A DNA stretch of 20,453 bases from a virus. Position 1 is the stretch's first letter. The number at the start of each line of letters is the position of its first letter. The DNA lies in IMG/VR virus record IMGVR_UViG_3300027339_000254, positions 1 through 20,453 of that record; one strand, given 5' to 3'. A program made the position numbers and the translations under genes. Positions 1-7,511 of this stretch are shown piece by piece. A model generated the notes under the pieces. The model worked only from the letters and a program-made list of their open reading frames with translations, ran no database searches and was not told the origin of the DNA.

Positions 1-1
1 A

Positions 2-700
2 ATACAAAAGAAAATTGGTAGGCCAAGCAAATTTACCAAAGACCGAAAAGAAAGAATCATAAAAGCGATTCAAGCTGGCTGCACTTATGAGATGGCTGCA
101 GATTATGCTGGTGTGAGTCGCAAAACTTTATGGACTTGGATCCAAAAGGCAGAACAAGAAACCGACAAGAATTATGAAACGTTTCTTCACGATCTAAAAA
201 AAGCAGAAATCGATGGGGCAATAACACATCTTGGAAACATCCAACAAGCAAGTGTGAAAGATTGGAAAGCGAGTGCGTGGATGCTAGAGCGTAGACACGG
301 ATACAACAAAGACCGTGTGCACAAGACACAGGATGAAACTGTAGAACATTTGCCGAAAGACACACTGGAGATATTGCGACAACAAGCGAACGATTTGAAG
401 CGTGGAATGACAAAAGCAGAACAATCGGAATCTTGGCAAGCGTATGCAGCATTGCAAAGACAATTGCTGCAAGTGATCCAACAAATCAAACAAATCGAAG
501 CAGAGCAAGGCATGCAAAGCGAAATGGATGGCTTGACAGATGATCAACTTGTACAAGAGATAACAAATGCAATCATTTCGCTACCTCCAATCTTGCGACA
601 ACGATTGGAAAATGATATATCGAATATAACCAATGTAATTGCATTCAAGCAAAAAACAGTGAACGCACAAGAGGAATACAGCGAGGAATCCGATGATTGA
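2..700 (+). CDS. terS: Terminase small subunit (5' partial)
   Basis: Probable small terminase, the DNA-recognition partner of the large subunit in genome packaging. The reading frame is open from base 2, and the first in-frame ATG (92) would cut through the DNA-binding domain, so the true start lies before the window. The visible 232 residues begin with GRPSKFTKDRKERIIKAI and continue through AGVSRKTLWTWI, a helix-turn-helix of the kind found at the N-terminus of phage small terminases. The C-terminal half is Gln/Lys/Glu-rich and probably coiled-coil, suiting oligomerisation. It ends eight bases inside the next gene, and the large terminase follows about 0.9 kb downstream. The role is inferred from the HTH, the length and the operon position. 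A transposase-type HTH is the main alternative and is unlikely here. Confidence 0.72.
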   Translation: MQKKIGRPSKFTKDRKERIIKAIQAGCTYEMAADYAGVSRKTLWTWIQKAEQETDKNYETFLHDLKKAEIDGAITHLGNIQQASVKDWKASAWMLERRHGYNKDRVHKTQDETVEHLPKDTLEILRQQANDLKRGMTKAEQSESWQAYAALQRQLLQVIQQIKQIEAEQGMQSEMDGLTDDQLVQEITNAIISLPPILRQRLENDISNITNVIAFKQKTVNAQEEYSEESDD

Positions 701-905
701 TGAAACCTATCCAACACCACAACAGAAAGCGATCCAACTATTGACAATCAAAGTTTGGTCGGAATCCCAATATCGTGAACTGATCAATACCATCAAAAGT
801 ATTTTGCGTGGAGAGGATCCGGAAAACCTCCGTGAAAAGTTATATCCTGGCAAGACAAATGAATGGTTTGCAATGTTGCTATTTGAATGTGGGGAAAAAC
901 AATGA
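693..905 (+). CDS. Small protein of unknown function (70 aa)
   Basis: A 70-residue, mostly helical, charged protein that I do not recognise. It starts inside the terminase small subunit gene (ATG 693, overlap of 8 bases) with a GAGG ribosome site just upstream, and its TGA is shared with the next start codon in an ATGA overlap (902-905). This double coupling is the main evidence that it is real. There are no membrane segments, cysteine pairs or catalytic motifs beyond a single Cys in LLFECGEKQ near the C-terminus. Its place between the two terminase genes suggests a late-expressed accessory role, but no function can be assigned. Confidence 0.55.
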   Translation: MIDETYPTPQQKAIQLLTIKVWSESQYRELINTIKSILRGEDPENLREKLYPGKTNEWFAMLLFECGEKQ

Positions 906-1333
906 CAATCACAGCTGCACAACTTATTTTGTTGGGTGTATGTGGTGGAACACTTGGCACCAGTGCACTATTCATTTGGCTTGGCACCAAAGAAGATCCA
1001 ACACAACAAATACTTGATAAGCAAACCGAAACCATCCAACAGATTGCAACATTACAAACCAAAGTGGATGCAGAAAAGATACAAATTCAAAAGAACTTGA
1101 CCAATCAAGACTTGTTGGAAATACCTTGCAGTGCATCTTGGATGGAATCCAATAGCGATTTGCTTTGTCGTGAAATGTTCTGCAGAATGCAAACAAGGGA
1201 AGGTGCTGCAGCATCCCAAGATGAATGTGAACAGATTGCAAACGTGGCCAATTCCATCACCATCATGAAAGAGTGCAAGAAACTAGATCTTGAACAAGAT
1301 AAATGTGCATCGATTGTATATCGGAGAAAATAA
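902..1333 (+). CDS. Membrane-anchored six-cysteine protein (143 aa)
   Basis: Predicted single-pass membrane protein. Residues about 5-28 form a hydrophobic segment with small residues (GVCGGTLGTSALFIWLG). A Gln/Thr/Lys-rich stretch at about 33-70 may be coiled-coil, and a compact C-terminal region holds six cysteines (76, 89, 94, 109, 125, 135), enough for three disulphides. I chose ATG 902 over the in-frame ATG 887 because it makes an ATGA overlap with the preceding stop and leaves the hydrophobic segment at the N-terminus. With few charges before the membrane segment, the Cys-rich part probably lies outside the cytoplasm. The layout resembles an inner-membrane spanin or an exclusion protein, but the location among terminase genes is unusual for a lysis gene. 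Function unknown. Confidence 0.55.
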   Translation: MTITAAQLILLGVCGGTLGTSALFIWLGTKEDPTQQILDKQTETIQQIATLQTKVDAEKIQIQKNLTNQDLLEIPCSASWMESNSDLLCREMFCRMQTREGAAASQDECEQIANVANSITIMKECKKLDLEQDKCASIVYRRK

Positions 1334-1572
1334 TGAACTTTGGGGAATGGATTCGATACACACTAACCAAGCACAAGAAAAGCATGGCATGGATGGCAAC
1401 CGAAATACAGGCAAGCCAATCCCTATTGACTAGATGGAGACAAGGATCGATTCCAAGAACCGAATATTTTTTGCGTGTGTGCATCGTGATTGCAAGGTTG
1501 GAAAAGAAACCATTGCAAGATATTGTTGTGCAAGGCTCCAAAACCATGGGGATCATTATCCATGTCGATTAG
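1333..1572 (+). CDS. Small Cro/XRE-like helix-turn-helix protein (79 aa)
   Basis: Probable DNA-binding protein made almost entirely of one helix-turn-helix domain. MNFGEWIRYTLTKHK is followed by the stretch MAWMATEIQASQSLLTRWRQG, which fits the recognition-helix pattern of XRE/Cro-type regulators, and then by two more helices. ATG 1333 is preferred to an upstream in-frame start because it forms a TAATG overlap with the preceding gene and begins at the first helix of the fold. The gene overlaps the large terminase start by 11 bases. It may regulate late transcription or act at a packaging or operator site; the sequence does not decide this. Such a domain between the two terminase genes is uncommon. 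Confidence 0.6.
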   Translation: MNFGEWIRYTLTKHKKSMAWMATEIQASQSLLTRWRQGSIPRTEYFLRVCIVIARLEKKPLQDIVVQGSKTMGIIIHVD

Positions 1573-2980
1573 AGATGCTGCACAGACAATGCGAGTGCTC
1601 AAGGATCGTGCGATTAGCAATCCACTAGACTACTATTGTCCTACACCTCCACAGGAAACGTGGCTGAAGGATGATAGCAAGATCAAATTGTTCTTGGGTG
1701 GCAATCAGGTTGGGAAAACCACCACTGGATGCGTAGAACTCTTGCATCGATGCTTGGGAACACATCCATATTTGCGAACCGATCCACCACCAATCAGTGC
1801 ATATTTGATCACACACTCACATCAACAATCGGTGACAATCCAAGAAAAACTGTACAATATGTGCCCAAAAGGTTCACTGCATCCAGACTGTGAATTTGTG
1901 GCCGGCAAGGGATTTCGTGGAATACATCCAATCGTGCGATTCAACAATGGCAGTATTATCTATATCAAAACAGCCAATCAAGGATTGGGATTGGCTTCCT
2001 TCACTGCATCATTCGTGCACGTTGATGAACCCGTATCCCAAGAAGTATGGGGAGAGATCGCAGCACGGACATTGCGAGGTGGTGCCGGTGGAAAAAGTGG
2101 AACCATTGCAATCACGATGACACCAGTTGGACAAGATGTGCGATACATGCAAAAACTTGTTGAAGATGGAATAATCTCTTGCACCAAAGCACCATTGACA
2201 GTGGAAGCCACAACACCCAAGTATTGCAAGCCAACACTGACACAAGAAACAATCGATAGAATATCCAACACATATTTGCCAATCGATAGGGCTGCAAGAT
2301 TGAATGGTGATTGGGTGGTTGGTGTTCCAGAAGGAAGGGTATTCGACTGTTTTAGCGAGTCGATGATATCATCATATCCACCACCACCGGCAAACTATGA
2401 AATGGCAGTGGGTATCGATCACGGTTCACAACCCAACACACAAATTGCAATCTTGGCTGCAATCAATATGCGTGACCCACAAAATCCGTGGGTGTATGTA
2501 TTAGATGAATACATAAGTGGAGCAGCACCACCAGAAGCACACGCACGTGCAGTGCTTGAAATGCTGAATCGAAACGGTGTACAACCAGCACAATGTGTGT
2601 GGACAGGTGACAACGTGCATCGTGGTGATGCCAATGGTACAGGGAAAATGAGTAACTCATTGTTGATGCGTGCATTTGAAAGTATTTTGCGAATGCCACA
2701 ATTGCCATTCCGAATCCGAACTATCAAAAAGCCAAGATATAGTGTATACTATGGGAGTGCAATGATACACTCCGTGATGGCCAGAAATCAATTTTTCATC
2801 CATCCCAAATGTTCACGCACAATACAATCGATACAGAGATGGACAATGAAGCAAACACAGAGTGAAAGATCACGTGATGAATGGGGCCACGCTGTTGATG
2901 CGTTGCGTTATGCCATCACTCCTGTTATAGAGAGTACAAGATTTACCACACCACAAATAACTAACTTGAGGATATACTAA
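1562..2980 (+). CDS. terL: Terminase large subunit (packaging ATPase-nuclease)
   Basis: Large terminase, 472 residues from ATG 1562. It is the motor that hydrolyses ATP to translocate DNA into the prohead and cuts the concatemer. The ATPase half shows Walker A at residues 46-54 (GGNQVGKTT) and Walker B FVHVDE at 151-156 with the catalytic Glu. A coupling-motif-like TMTPVG follows at about 185-190. The RNase H-like nuclease half has three candidate acidic metal ligands: D286 in VGIDHG, D350 in WTGDN and D446 in HAVDALRY. All key motifs are present and the length is normal, so it should be active. A longer start at 1490 would add a Cys/Lys-rich extension overlapping the HTH gene and is unlikely. 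The start at 1562 has a weak GGGGA site upstream. The portal gene follows after one base. Confidence 0.95.
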   Translation: MSIRDAAQTMRVLKDRAISNPLDYYCPTPPQETWLKDDSKIKLFLGGNQVGKTTTGCVELLHRCLGTHPYLRTDPPPISAYLITHSHQQSVTIQEKLYNMCPKGSLHPDCEFVAGKGFRGIHPIVRFNNGSIIYIKTANQGLGLASFTASFVHVDEPVSQEVWGEIAARTLRGGAGGKSGTIAITMTPVGQDVRYMQKLVEDGIISCTKAPLTVEATTPKYCKPTLTQETIDRISNTYLPIDRAARLNGDWVVGVPEGRVFDCFSESMISSYPPPPANYEMAVGIDHGSQPNTQIAILAAINMRDPQNPWVYVLDEYISGAAPPEAHARAVLEMLNRNGVQPAQCVWTGDNVHRGDANGTGKMSNSLLMRAFESILRMPQLPFRIRTIKKPRYSVYYGSAMIHSVMARNQFFIHPKCSRTIQSIQRWTMKQTQSERSRDEWGHAVDALRYAITPVIESTRFTTPQITNLRIY

Positions 2981-2981
2981 C

Positions 2982-4436
2982 ATGTATGATACAAAGCCGA
3001 TGAAGCCACTGGCAATGACACCATCAGAACAAGCAAGATGGGAACATTCTGGACTACGAAAAAGAATGATATTGGGTGCTTGGGAAAATGATCTTGAAGA
3101 AGAATTGGGCAGACACTTGCCACCAGATAGAAGGGAAGCATGGGGGCCAAGTGATCTATCTAGTAATCCATTTGAACAGATTACAAGACAACTATCGGTG
3201 TTGTACCATGAAACACCCACTGTAACCAATATGAATGGTGATGTGGATGTGCTTGTTGGTCGTGAAGGTTTGGTTACCAAAGCTGGATTGTGGCAGCTGA
3301 TGCAACGCACTCAACAAATGGTGATTGGAATGCGTGAAGCATTTGTACGCATCGATGTGCATCCCAACCAAAATATGCCACGTGTATCCGGTATACAATA
3401 TCGATTGGTTACATCCGATTTGGTATATGCAGAAGCACACCAAGATCAACCGGATGTTCCTGTGTACTATCAAGAATATCGATTGCGTAAGAATGCCAAA
3501 GGTGGATCGGTATGGGTGATTGATGTATTGGATATTCGTGACATGGAAAATCCATCGATGGCAATGTATGAAATCAATCAAGATGGTACAGTTGGTGCCG
3601 ATGTATCAATGGATTACATGGGTGTGCCGGCCTTGGTTGGTGCTGCATATCCATATCGTGACAAAGATGGTGTTCCATTCTTACCGGTGGTACAATACCA
3701 TGCAGAGAAAACCGGGCATCTTTGGGATGCGTGGACAGGTTCACAAATGGTGTATGGATCTCTTACATCTGCAGTATTGTACAGTATGTGGACACACTTG
3801 GTGAAATCTGCATCTTGGTCGCAAAAGTATATTGCCGGTCTTACTGTTGCCGGGATGAATGCAACCTCTCCAGGAGAGATTGCACGAAGGGCATCTGTTT
3901 CCACTGATCCATCATCGATATTGGTATTCCAAGCAGATCCAGATGCAACAGGACAAGCATTGGTTGGCCAATTTGGTATTGCAACTGACCCGGCTGATTT
4001 GCTTGAATCGATCACCAAATATGAAATGCGTGTTGCATTGAGTGCTGGACTATCTCCAAGTGATATATCAAGACAAAGTGGAGATGCACGCAGTGGATAT
4101 GCTTTGGCTGTTTCCAAGAGTGGCCAAAGAGAAGCCCAAAAGAAATTTGCACCCACATTCAGAATGGGCGATGAAGAACTATTGGCCAAAACTGCAATGC
4201 TATCCAATCGATTCTTGGGCACCAATATTGCAGAAGATGGATATCGTGTCAGTTATCACAGCATGCCACTAACACCGGAAGAAATGCGTGCACAACGTGA
4301 AGATATCATTGCCAAAATGAATGCCGGCTTGATCTCTCCTGTTACTGCAGTGATGATGATGTATGATGATATGGATGCCAAAGAAGCACGTGAATATCTA
4401 TTGCAGATTCGTAGAGAAAGAGCCGAGTTCCTATGA
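2982..4436 (+). CDS. Portal protein
   Basis: Probable portal (head-tail connector ring), 484 residues, the dodecameric channel that terminase docks on and DNA passes through. The assignment rests on position directly after the large terminase, typical portal length, an acidic/charged N-terminus (RKRMILGAWENDLEEELGRH), and the mixed alpha-beta body typical of siphovirus portals. The C-terminal part is helical (EEMRAQREDIIAKMNAGL) and ends with AREYLLQIRRERAEF, like the helical crown of other portals. A GAGG ribosome site precedes ATG 2982. The TGA overlaps the next ATG (4433-4436). I cannot assign a particular portal family from the sequence alone. Confidence 0.8.
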   Translation: MYDTKPMKPLAMTPSEQARWEHSGLRKRMILGAWENDLEEELGRHLPPDRREAWGPSDLSSNPFEQITRQLSVLYHETPTVTNMNGDVDVLVGREGLVTKAGLWQLMQRTQQMVIGMREAFVRIDVHPNQNMPRVSGIQYRLVTSDLVYAEAHQDQPDVPVYYQEYRLRKNAKGGSVWVIDVLDIRDMENPSMAMYEINQDGTVGADVSMDYMGVPALVGAAYPYRDKDGVPFLPVVQYHAEKTGHLWDAWTGSQMVYGSLTSAVLYSMWTHLVKSASWSQKYIAGLTVAGMNATSPGEIARRASVSTDPSSILVFQADPDATGQALVGQFGIATDPADLLESITKYEMRVALSAGLSPSDISRQSGDARSGYALAVSKSGQREAQKKFAPTFRMGDEELLAKTAMLSNRFLGTNIAEDGYRVSYHSMPLTPEEMRAQREDIIAKMNAGLISPVTAVMMMYDDMDAKEAREYLLQIRRERAEFL

Positions 4437-4765
4437 AACCCATGATATGCCAACAGTGTTGTGATCCGATGGATCACACCAAAGCAAAGGTTGAATGGCT
4501 TTCCACTTTCTATGAATGTTCATTGGTGGAAACCATTCGTGTTGTGCATCCAGAATGTGTATATGCTATGACACGTTCACGCACAATGGAATTGCTGAAT
4601 CTTTGTGATCATTGGCTTCCCTTTTGGCAATTGGAAACCTATTTGGAAATTGCAAAAGAAAAGAAATGGGATAATAAAGATTTGGCAATGATTTTTTTCA
4701 AAGATTATATACAACATAAATATCAACGACAAAGTGAGGTACACAATGAAGACACTAAACCATGA
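4433..4765 (+). CDS. CxxC/HxxC zinc-binding-like protein (110 aa)
   Basis: Small protein with paired metal-ligand-like residues: C6-x2-C9 near the N-terminus (MICQQCCDP) and H39-x2-C42 (VVHPECVY). This CxxC...HxxC arrangement is common in small zinc-ribbon or treble-clef-like phage proteins. The rest is helical and Lys-rich. Translation is coupled to the portal by an ATGA overlap, and its end overlaps the start of the scaffold gene by 20 bases. It stands where many phages carry a head maturation protease, but it has no protease motif. A structural or assembly-cofactor role is possible; function is unknown. The zinc call is inference from residue spacing. Confidence 0.6.
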   Translation: MKPMICQQCCDPMDHTKAKVEWLSTFYECSLVETIRVVHPECVYAMTRSRTMELLNLCDHWLPFWQLETYLEIAKEKKWDNKDLAMIFFKDYIQHKYQRQSEVHNEDTKP

Positions 4766-5381
4766 AGGTGAAGAATACGTATTGAAAAGCGATATTGAAA
4801 ATGCATTCAAAGAACGTATACAAAAATTATCATCCAGAGCAATTGCAGCTGAAGACCAATTGAAAACACTCCAAGATCAAATCGATACCCAAAGTGGAGA
4901 ATTGGCCAAGGTGGAAAAGTTGAATGCACAATTGATGGATATGCAAACACAATTGGACAATGCCAACAACCGATACAGCAGACACACTGCAATGGCAGAA
5001 GCCGGATTCACAGATAGCGATATTCGTGATTTGGTAGAATGGCAATACGAAAAAGCAATGCAGAACAAGGCCAAGAAAGACCAAGTACCATTACAAGATT
5101 GGATCAAAGAAATCAAGACCAATCCAGATATGGCACCAATGGCATTGCGACCACACATCAAAACAGATGCTGTGACAACAGAAGCAATTCCACAAACCAC
5201 AACACCAGTGGCCACAACAGAGATGCCAAAAGAACAACCGGTTATATTGCCACCCAAAACCAATGCTGGAGCACAACAAGCACCAGTGCAATCAACTGAT
5301 ATGTTGAAACGTGGAACAGAAGATTTTGAATTCTACAAAGCCAACCGTGATGCAATCAAAAAAGCATGGAGCCAACGATGA
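4746..5381 (+). CDS. Scaffold-like protein
   Basis: Probable internal scaffold directing capsid assembly (211 aa). Residues about 20-80 form a long, heptad-like, Glu/Lys/Gln-rich coiled coil (SRAIAAEDQLKTLQDQ). Next come a helical section, a Pro/Thr/Gln-rich linker at about 140-190, and a short basic C-terminal helix (FYKANRDAIKKAWSQR) of the type that binds coat protein in other scaffolds. The ATG at 4746, preceded by GAGGTACACA, is preferred to the in-frame GTG at 4734. Its position between the portal and capsid genes supports the role. No protease domain is fused to it and none is recognisable nearby. A minor structural coiled-coil protein is the alternative. Confidence 0.68.
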   Translation: MKTLNHEGEEYVLKSDIENAFKERIQKLSSRAIAAEDQLKTLQDQIDTQSGELAKVEKLNAQLMDMQTQLDNANNRYSRHTAMAEAGFTDSDIRDLVEWQYEKAMQNKAKKDQVPLQDWIKEIKTNPDMAPMALRPHIKTDAVTTEAIPQTTTPVATTEMPKEQPVILPPKTNAGAQQAPVQSTDMLKRGTEDFEFYKANRDAIKKAWSQR

Positions 5382-5686
5382 GTGAAAATTATAAAAGTGA
5401 AAATACCTTTCCGGTGATCAAGAATTTCAATGCAACACCATCATGGCTTGAAATCTTATTGCCAAGCAAATGCAAGCATGTGACAATCGGAAGCGATGAA
5501 AGTGCATTGTATGTTTCTTTCTATGGGGTTGATGGTGTACCAATAAACAGTGAACCACGATTCTTTATTGCCAAAGATGGATATATTTCTTTGAACCTGG
5601 GCAGAGGAACAAACCAACAAACAAAAATCTATGTAGCCACCAAAGCAAGTTCACTAGGGAAAGTGACATTGGTTATGGAAGAATAG
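5378..5686 (+). CDS. Small beta-rich head-region protein (102 aa)
   Basis: Unrecognised 102-residue protein with alternating hydrophobic residues suggesting a beta-sandwich (HVTIGSDESALYVSFYGVDG; KIYVATKASSLGKVTLVME). There is no signal peptide or membrane segment. ATG 5378 overlaps the scaffold stop (ATGA) and has a GGAG ribosome site six bases upstream, so it is chosen over the in-frame ATG 5366. Its place just before the fibre and capsid genes makes a capsid decoration or fibre-anchoring role plausible, but this is inference from location and fold impression only. Confidence 0.55.
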   Translation: MSENYKSENTFPVIKNFNATPSWLEILLPSKCKHVTIGSDESALYVSFYGVDGVPINSEPRFFIAKDGYISLNLGRGTNQQTKIYVATKASSLGKVTLVMEE

Positions 5687-5708
5687 CAAAAAACAAACAG
5701 AGGTACAA

Positions 5709-5927
5709 ATGCAAGCAATCTATTTTCCGAGTACGGCAAATCAGCCGACAAGTTATGAATTTACTAACAGCGTACAAGTAACTGTGACCCACAACAAAGG
5801 ATATTTTCCAAGTGTGCAAGTGTATATCAACAACACATTAGTTATGGCAGATGTAACACACATCGATGGAAATACTTTTGTTGTGACTTTCGTAAATGCA
5901 AAGACAGGTACGATATTAGTACGTTAG
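5709..5927 (+). CDS. Stand-alone fibre-tip-like domain (72 aa)
   Basis: A 72-residue beta-rich protein preceded by a textbook AGAGGTACAA ribosome site. It carries a pattern often found at the C-termini of phage fibres: VTVTHNKGYFPSVQVYI, then MADVTHIDGNTFVVTF. The same pattern is visible in the last ~70 residues of the next gene product (TLQHNLNIKHVHVSAYD, then QLDVQLVDNNNLKV). It therefore looks like a free copy of the fibre tip domain. It might cap or decorate the fibre, or attach to the capsid on its own. Function is unproven. Confidence 0.6.
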   Translation: MQAIYFPSTANQPTSYEFTNSVQVTVTHNKGYFPSVQVYINNTLVMADVTHIDGNTFVVTFVNAKTGTILVR

Positions 5928-5979
5928 AATATGCTGATCGTTTTGATCACTTTACAACCAAAATCTAAATGGAGAAACC

Positions 5980-7329
5980 ATGCAATTTTTAAGCTCAACA
6001 AATGTATTCGAAGGTGCAGTACAATTGAACCAAGCACCATCCCAAGATTCACACGCAATTACTCGTGGATTCTTGAAAGCCAACTCTGTTGTGGGCATTG
6101 CTGCTGACAGTGCAAACTATGCAGAACTTGTTACCGAATCCGGTGAACTCAAATTGAAATTGAAACCACTTACCATCACTGATGTATCTGTTGATACTGT
6201 AGCTGCATCTTTGTCTGCTTGGGTTAGTGCAAACTACACAAACGGTGATGAAAAGCAAGAAGGTGATATCATCATCTTGACAGCAGTGTCCGGTCGTGCT
6301 CAAACTTGGATCCACAATGGTGGTTCTGCTGCTGATGTTACTGACTTTACAGAGATCGAGGGACAATCTGTATCTGATGCAGAGGTTCGTGCAGCTCTTT
6401 CAGCTTCTGCTGGTGTAAACTACAATTCTGCAACCGGTGAAATCACTGCTGATCAAGCCGAAATCAAAGGTTTCTTTGGTGCTGGATATGGTTTGGCCTA
6501 TGATGGTGCCAACGGTGTATTCTCTCTTGATGTAGATAGCGATGGAATCAGCGAAGGCGTTAGCAATCTTTATTTCACAGAAGCACGTGCACAAGCTGCT
6601 ATCTCTGTTGGTTTGGGATTGTCTTATGTTGGTGGACAAATCGATCTTGATGCTTCTACTGATGATATCACTGAAGGAACAAATTTGTTCTTTACAAATG
6701 CACGTGCACAAGCTGCTATCAGTGTAACCGGCACCGGATTATCTTACAGTGGTGGTGTATTGGATTTGGTTGCTTCTACTGATGATATCAGCGAAGGAAC
6801 AAAATTATATTTCACGCAAGCACGTGCAAGACAATCTGTACAAGCAGATCCAGCAAATGGCAACTTGTTGAAATACTACAATGCATCTGGTGATATCGCT
6901 GTAATGAAATCAGATGTATTTGCTGCTTTCAGTGCTGGTACCGGGATGTCTTTCAGCAATGGTCAATTTTCTTTCATTGGTACAACATCTATTGTATCAG
7001 AAGGAACAAATTTGTATTTCACTCAAGCACGTGCAAGACAATCTGTGCAAGCAGATCCAGCAGCCGGAAACTTGTTGACATTCAATCAATCGACCGGTGA
7101 TATGCTTGTTCCACTGAGCAAATTCAGAAAATCTTTTGTACCTCAAAGCTTGACTGCAAATACCTGGGCAACACTGCAACACAACCTCAACATCAAACAT
7201 GTACACGTATCTGCATATGATGTATCTGGTAACTTGGTGCAATTGGATGTTCAACTTGTGGACAACAACAATCTCAAAGTGAAATCCACTATCAACGTGA
7301 CAAATGCCGAGATCGTGATCAGCATCTAA
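5980..7329 (+). CDS. Fibre protein with NLYFTxARA repeats (head-fibre candidate)
   Basis: Elongated fibre of 449 residues. An N-terminal domain of about 150 residues is followed by repeats built around SEGTNLYFTQARA. The conserved Glu of the repeat falls at residues 192, 232, 272 and 341; the first three are exactly 40 residues apart. Between repeats lie GTGLSYSGGVLDL-like beta segments. The last 70 residues form a tip domain related to the preceding 72-aa protein. Repeats of this type are found in trimeric phage fibres. The gene sits inside the head block, just before the capsid gene and away from the tail genes, so a head fibre is more likely than a tail fibre. A GGAGA site precedes ATG 5980 and a strong terminator follows. 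Codon choice (many GCT, TCT, GGT) resembles the capsid gene, suggesting high expression. Confidence 0.68.
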   Translation: MQFLSSTNVFEGAVQLNQAPSQDSHAITRGFLKANSVVGIAADSANYAELVTESGELKLKLKPLTITDVSVDTVAASLSAWVSANYTNGDEKQEGDIIILTAVSGRAQTWIHNGGSAADVTDFTEIEGQSVSDAEVRAALSASAGVNYNSATGEITADQAEIKGFFGAGYGLAYDGANGVFSLDVDSDGISEGVSNLYFTEARAQAAISVGLGLSYVGGQIDLDASTDDITEGTNLFFTNARAQAAISVTGTGLSYSGGVLDLVASTDDISEGTKLYFTQARARQSVQADPANGNLLKYYNASGDIAVMKSDVFAAFSAGTGMSFSNGQFSFIGTTSIVSEGTNLYFTQARARQSVQADPAAGNLLTFNQSTGDMLVPLSKFRKSFVPQSLTANTWATLQHNLNIKHVHVSAYDVSGNLVQLDVQLVDNNNLKVKSTINVTNAEIVISI

Positions 7330-7361
7330 TAAAGTTTTCAAAAGTTGTACCTCGCTTTTGG

Positions 7362-7393
7362 GCCCCACACTGATAAGGTGGGGCTTTTTTTTT
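7362..7393 (+). terminator. Intrinsic terminator after the fibre gene
   Basis: A perfect 7-bp stem, GCCCCAC (7362-7368) with GTGGGGC (7378-7384), encloses a 9-base loop and is followed at once by nine T residues (7385-7393). This is a classical Rho-independent terminator ending the packaging/early-head transcript before the capsid promoter region. Confidence 0.9.
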
Positions 7394-7398
7394 GGTGT

Positions 7399-7430
7399 TT
7401 GCAATGTTGCAAAATATAGTGTATATTATA
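7399..7430 (+). promoter_or_regulatory. Promoter/operator region for the capsid gene
   Basis: Just after the terminator lies a 5-4-5 inverted repeat, TTGCA (7399-7403), ATGT, TGCAA (7408-7412), followed by AAA and GTGTATATTAT. TTGCAA at 7399 is spaced 17 bases from TATATT (7422-7427), which would do as a weak sigma70-type promoter. The same inverted repeat followed by AAA and GTGT recurs before the amidase gene (18855), so it may instead be a phage late-regulator site. The assignment rests on position and recurrence. Confidence 0.5.
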
Positions 7431-7498
7431 CTTGTGGAGGGTCGCAACCGTATATAGCAGAGAACCACAATCATCAACAATAACTTTCTTTTTTATAT

Positions 7499-7511
7499 AG
7501 GGGGCCACATG
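7499..7511 (+). promoter_or_regulatory. Ribosome binding site of the capsid gene
   Basis: A GGGGG run followed by CCAC leads directly into the ATG at 7509. The tube gene start at 10377 has nearly the same context (GGAGGCCACATGG), whereas several other genes use GAGGTACA. The shared context marks the two most abundant virion proteins. Confidence 0.6.

Noticed and set aside
1490-1561. Longer N-terminus for the large terminase.
   Set aside because: It would overlap most of the C-terminal half of the HTH gene and adds a Cys/Lys-rich extension unlike terminases; ATG 1562 fits better.
3614-4225. A 203-codon open frame on the minus strand.
   Set aside because: It lies wholly inside the portal gene on the opposite strand, with no ribosome site or neighbouring minus-strand gene.
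5935-5949. Inverted repeat TGATC/GATCA between the 72-aa and fibre genes considered as a terminator.
   Set aside because: Only five pairs and no T-tract after the stem.
6529-7050. Regular repeats considered as a CRISPR array or minisatellite.
   Set aside because: They are in frame, 120 bp apart, divergent at synonymous positions and encode a known type of fibre repeat.
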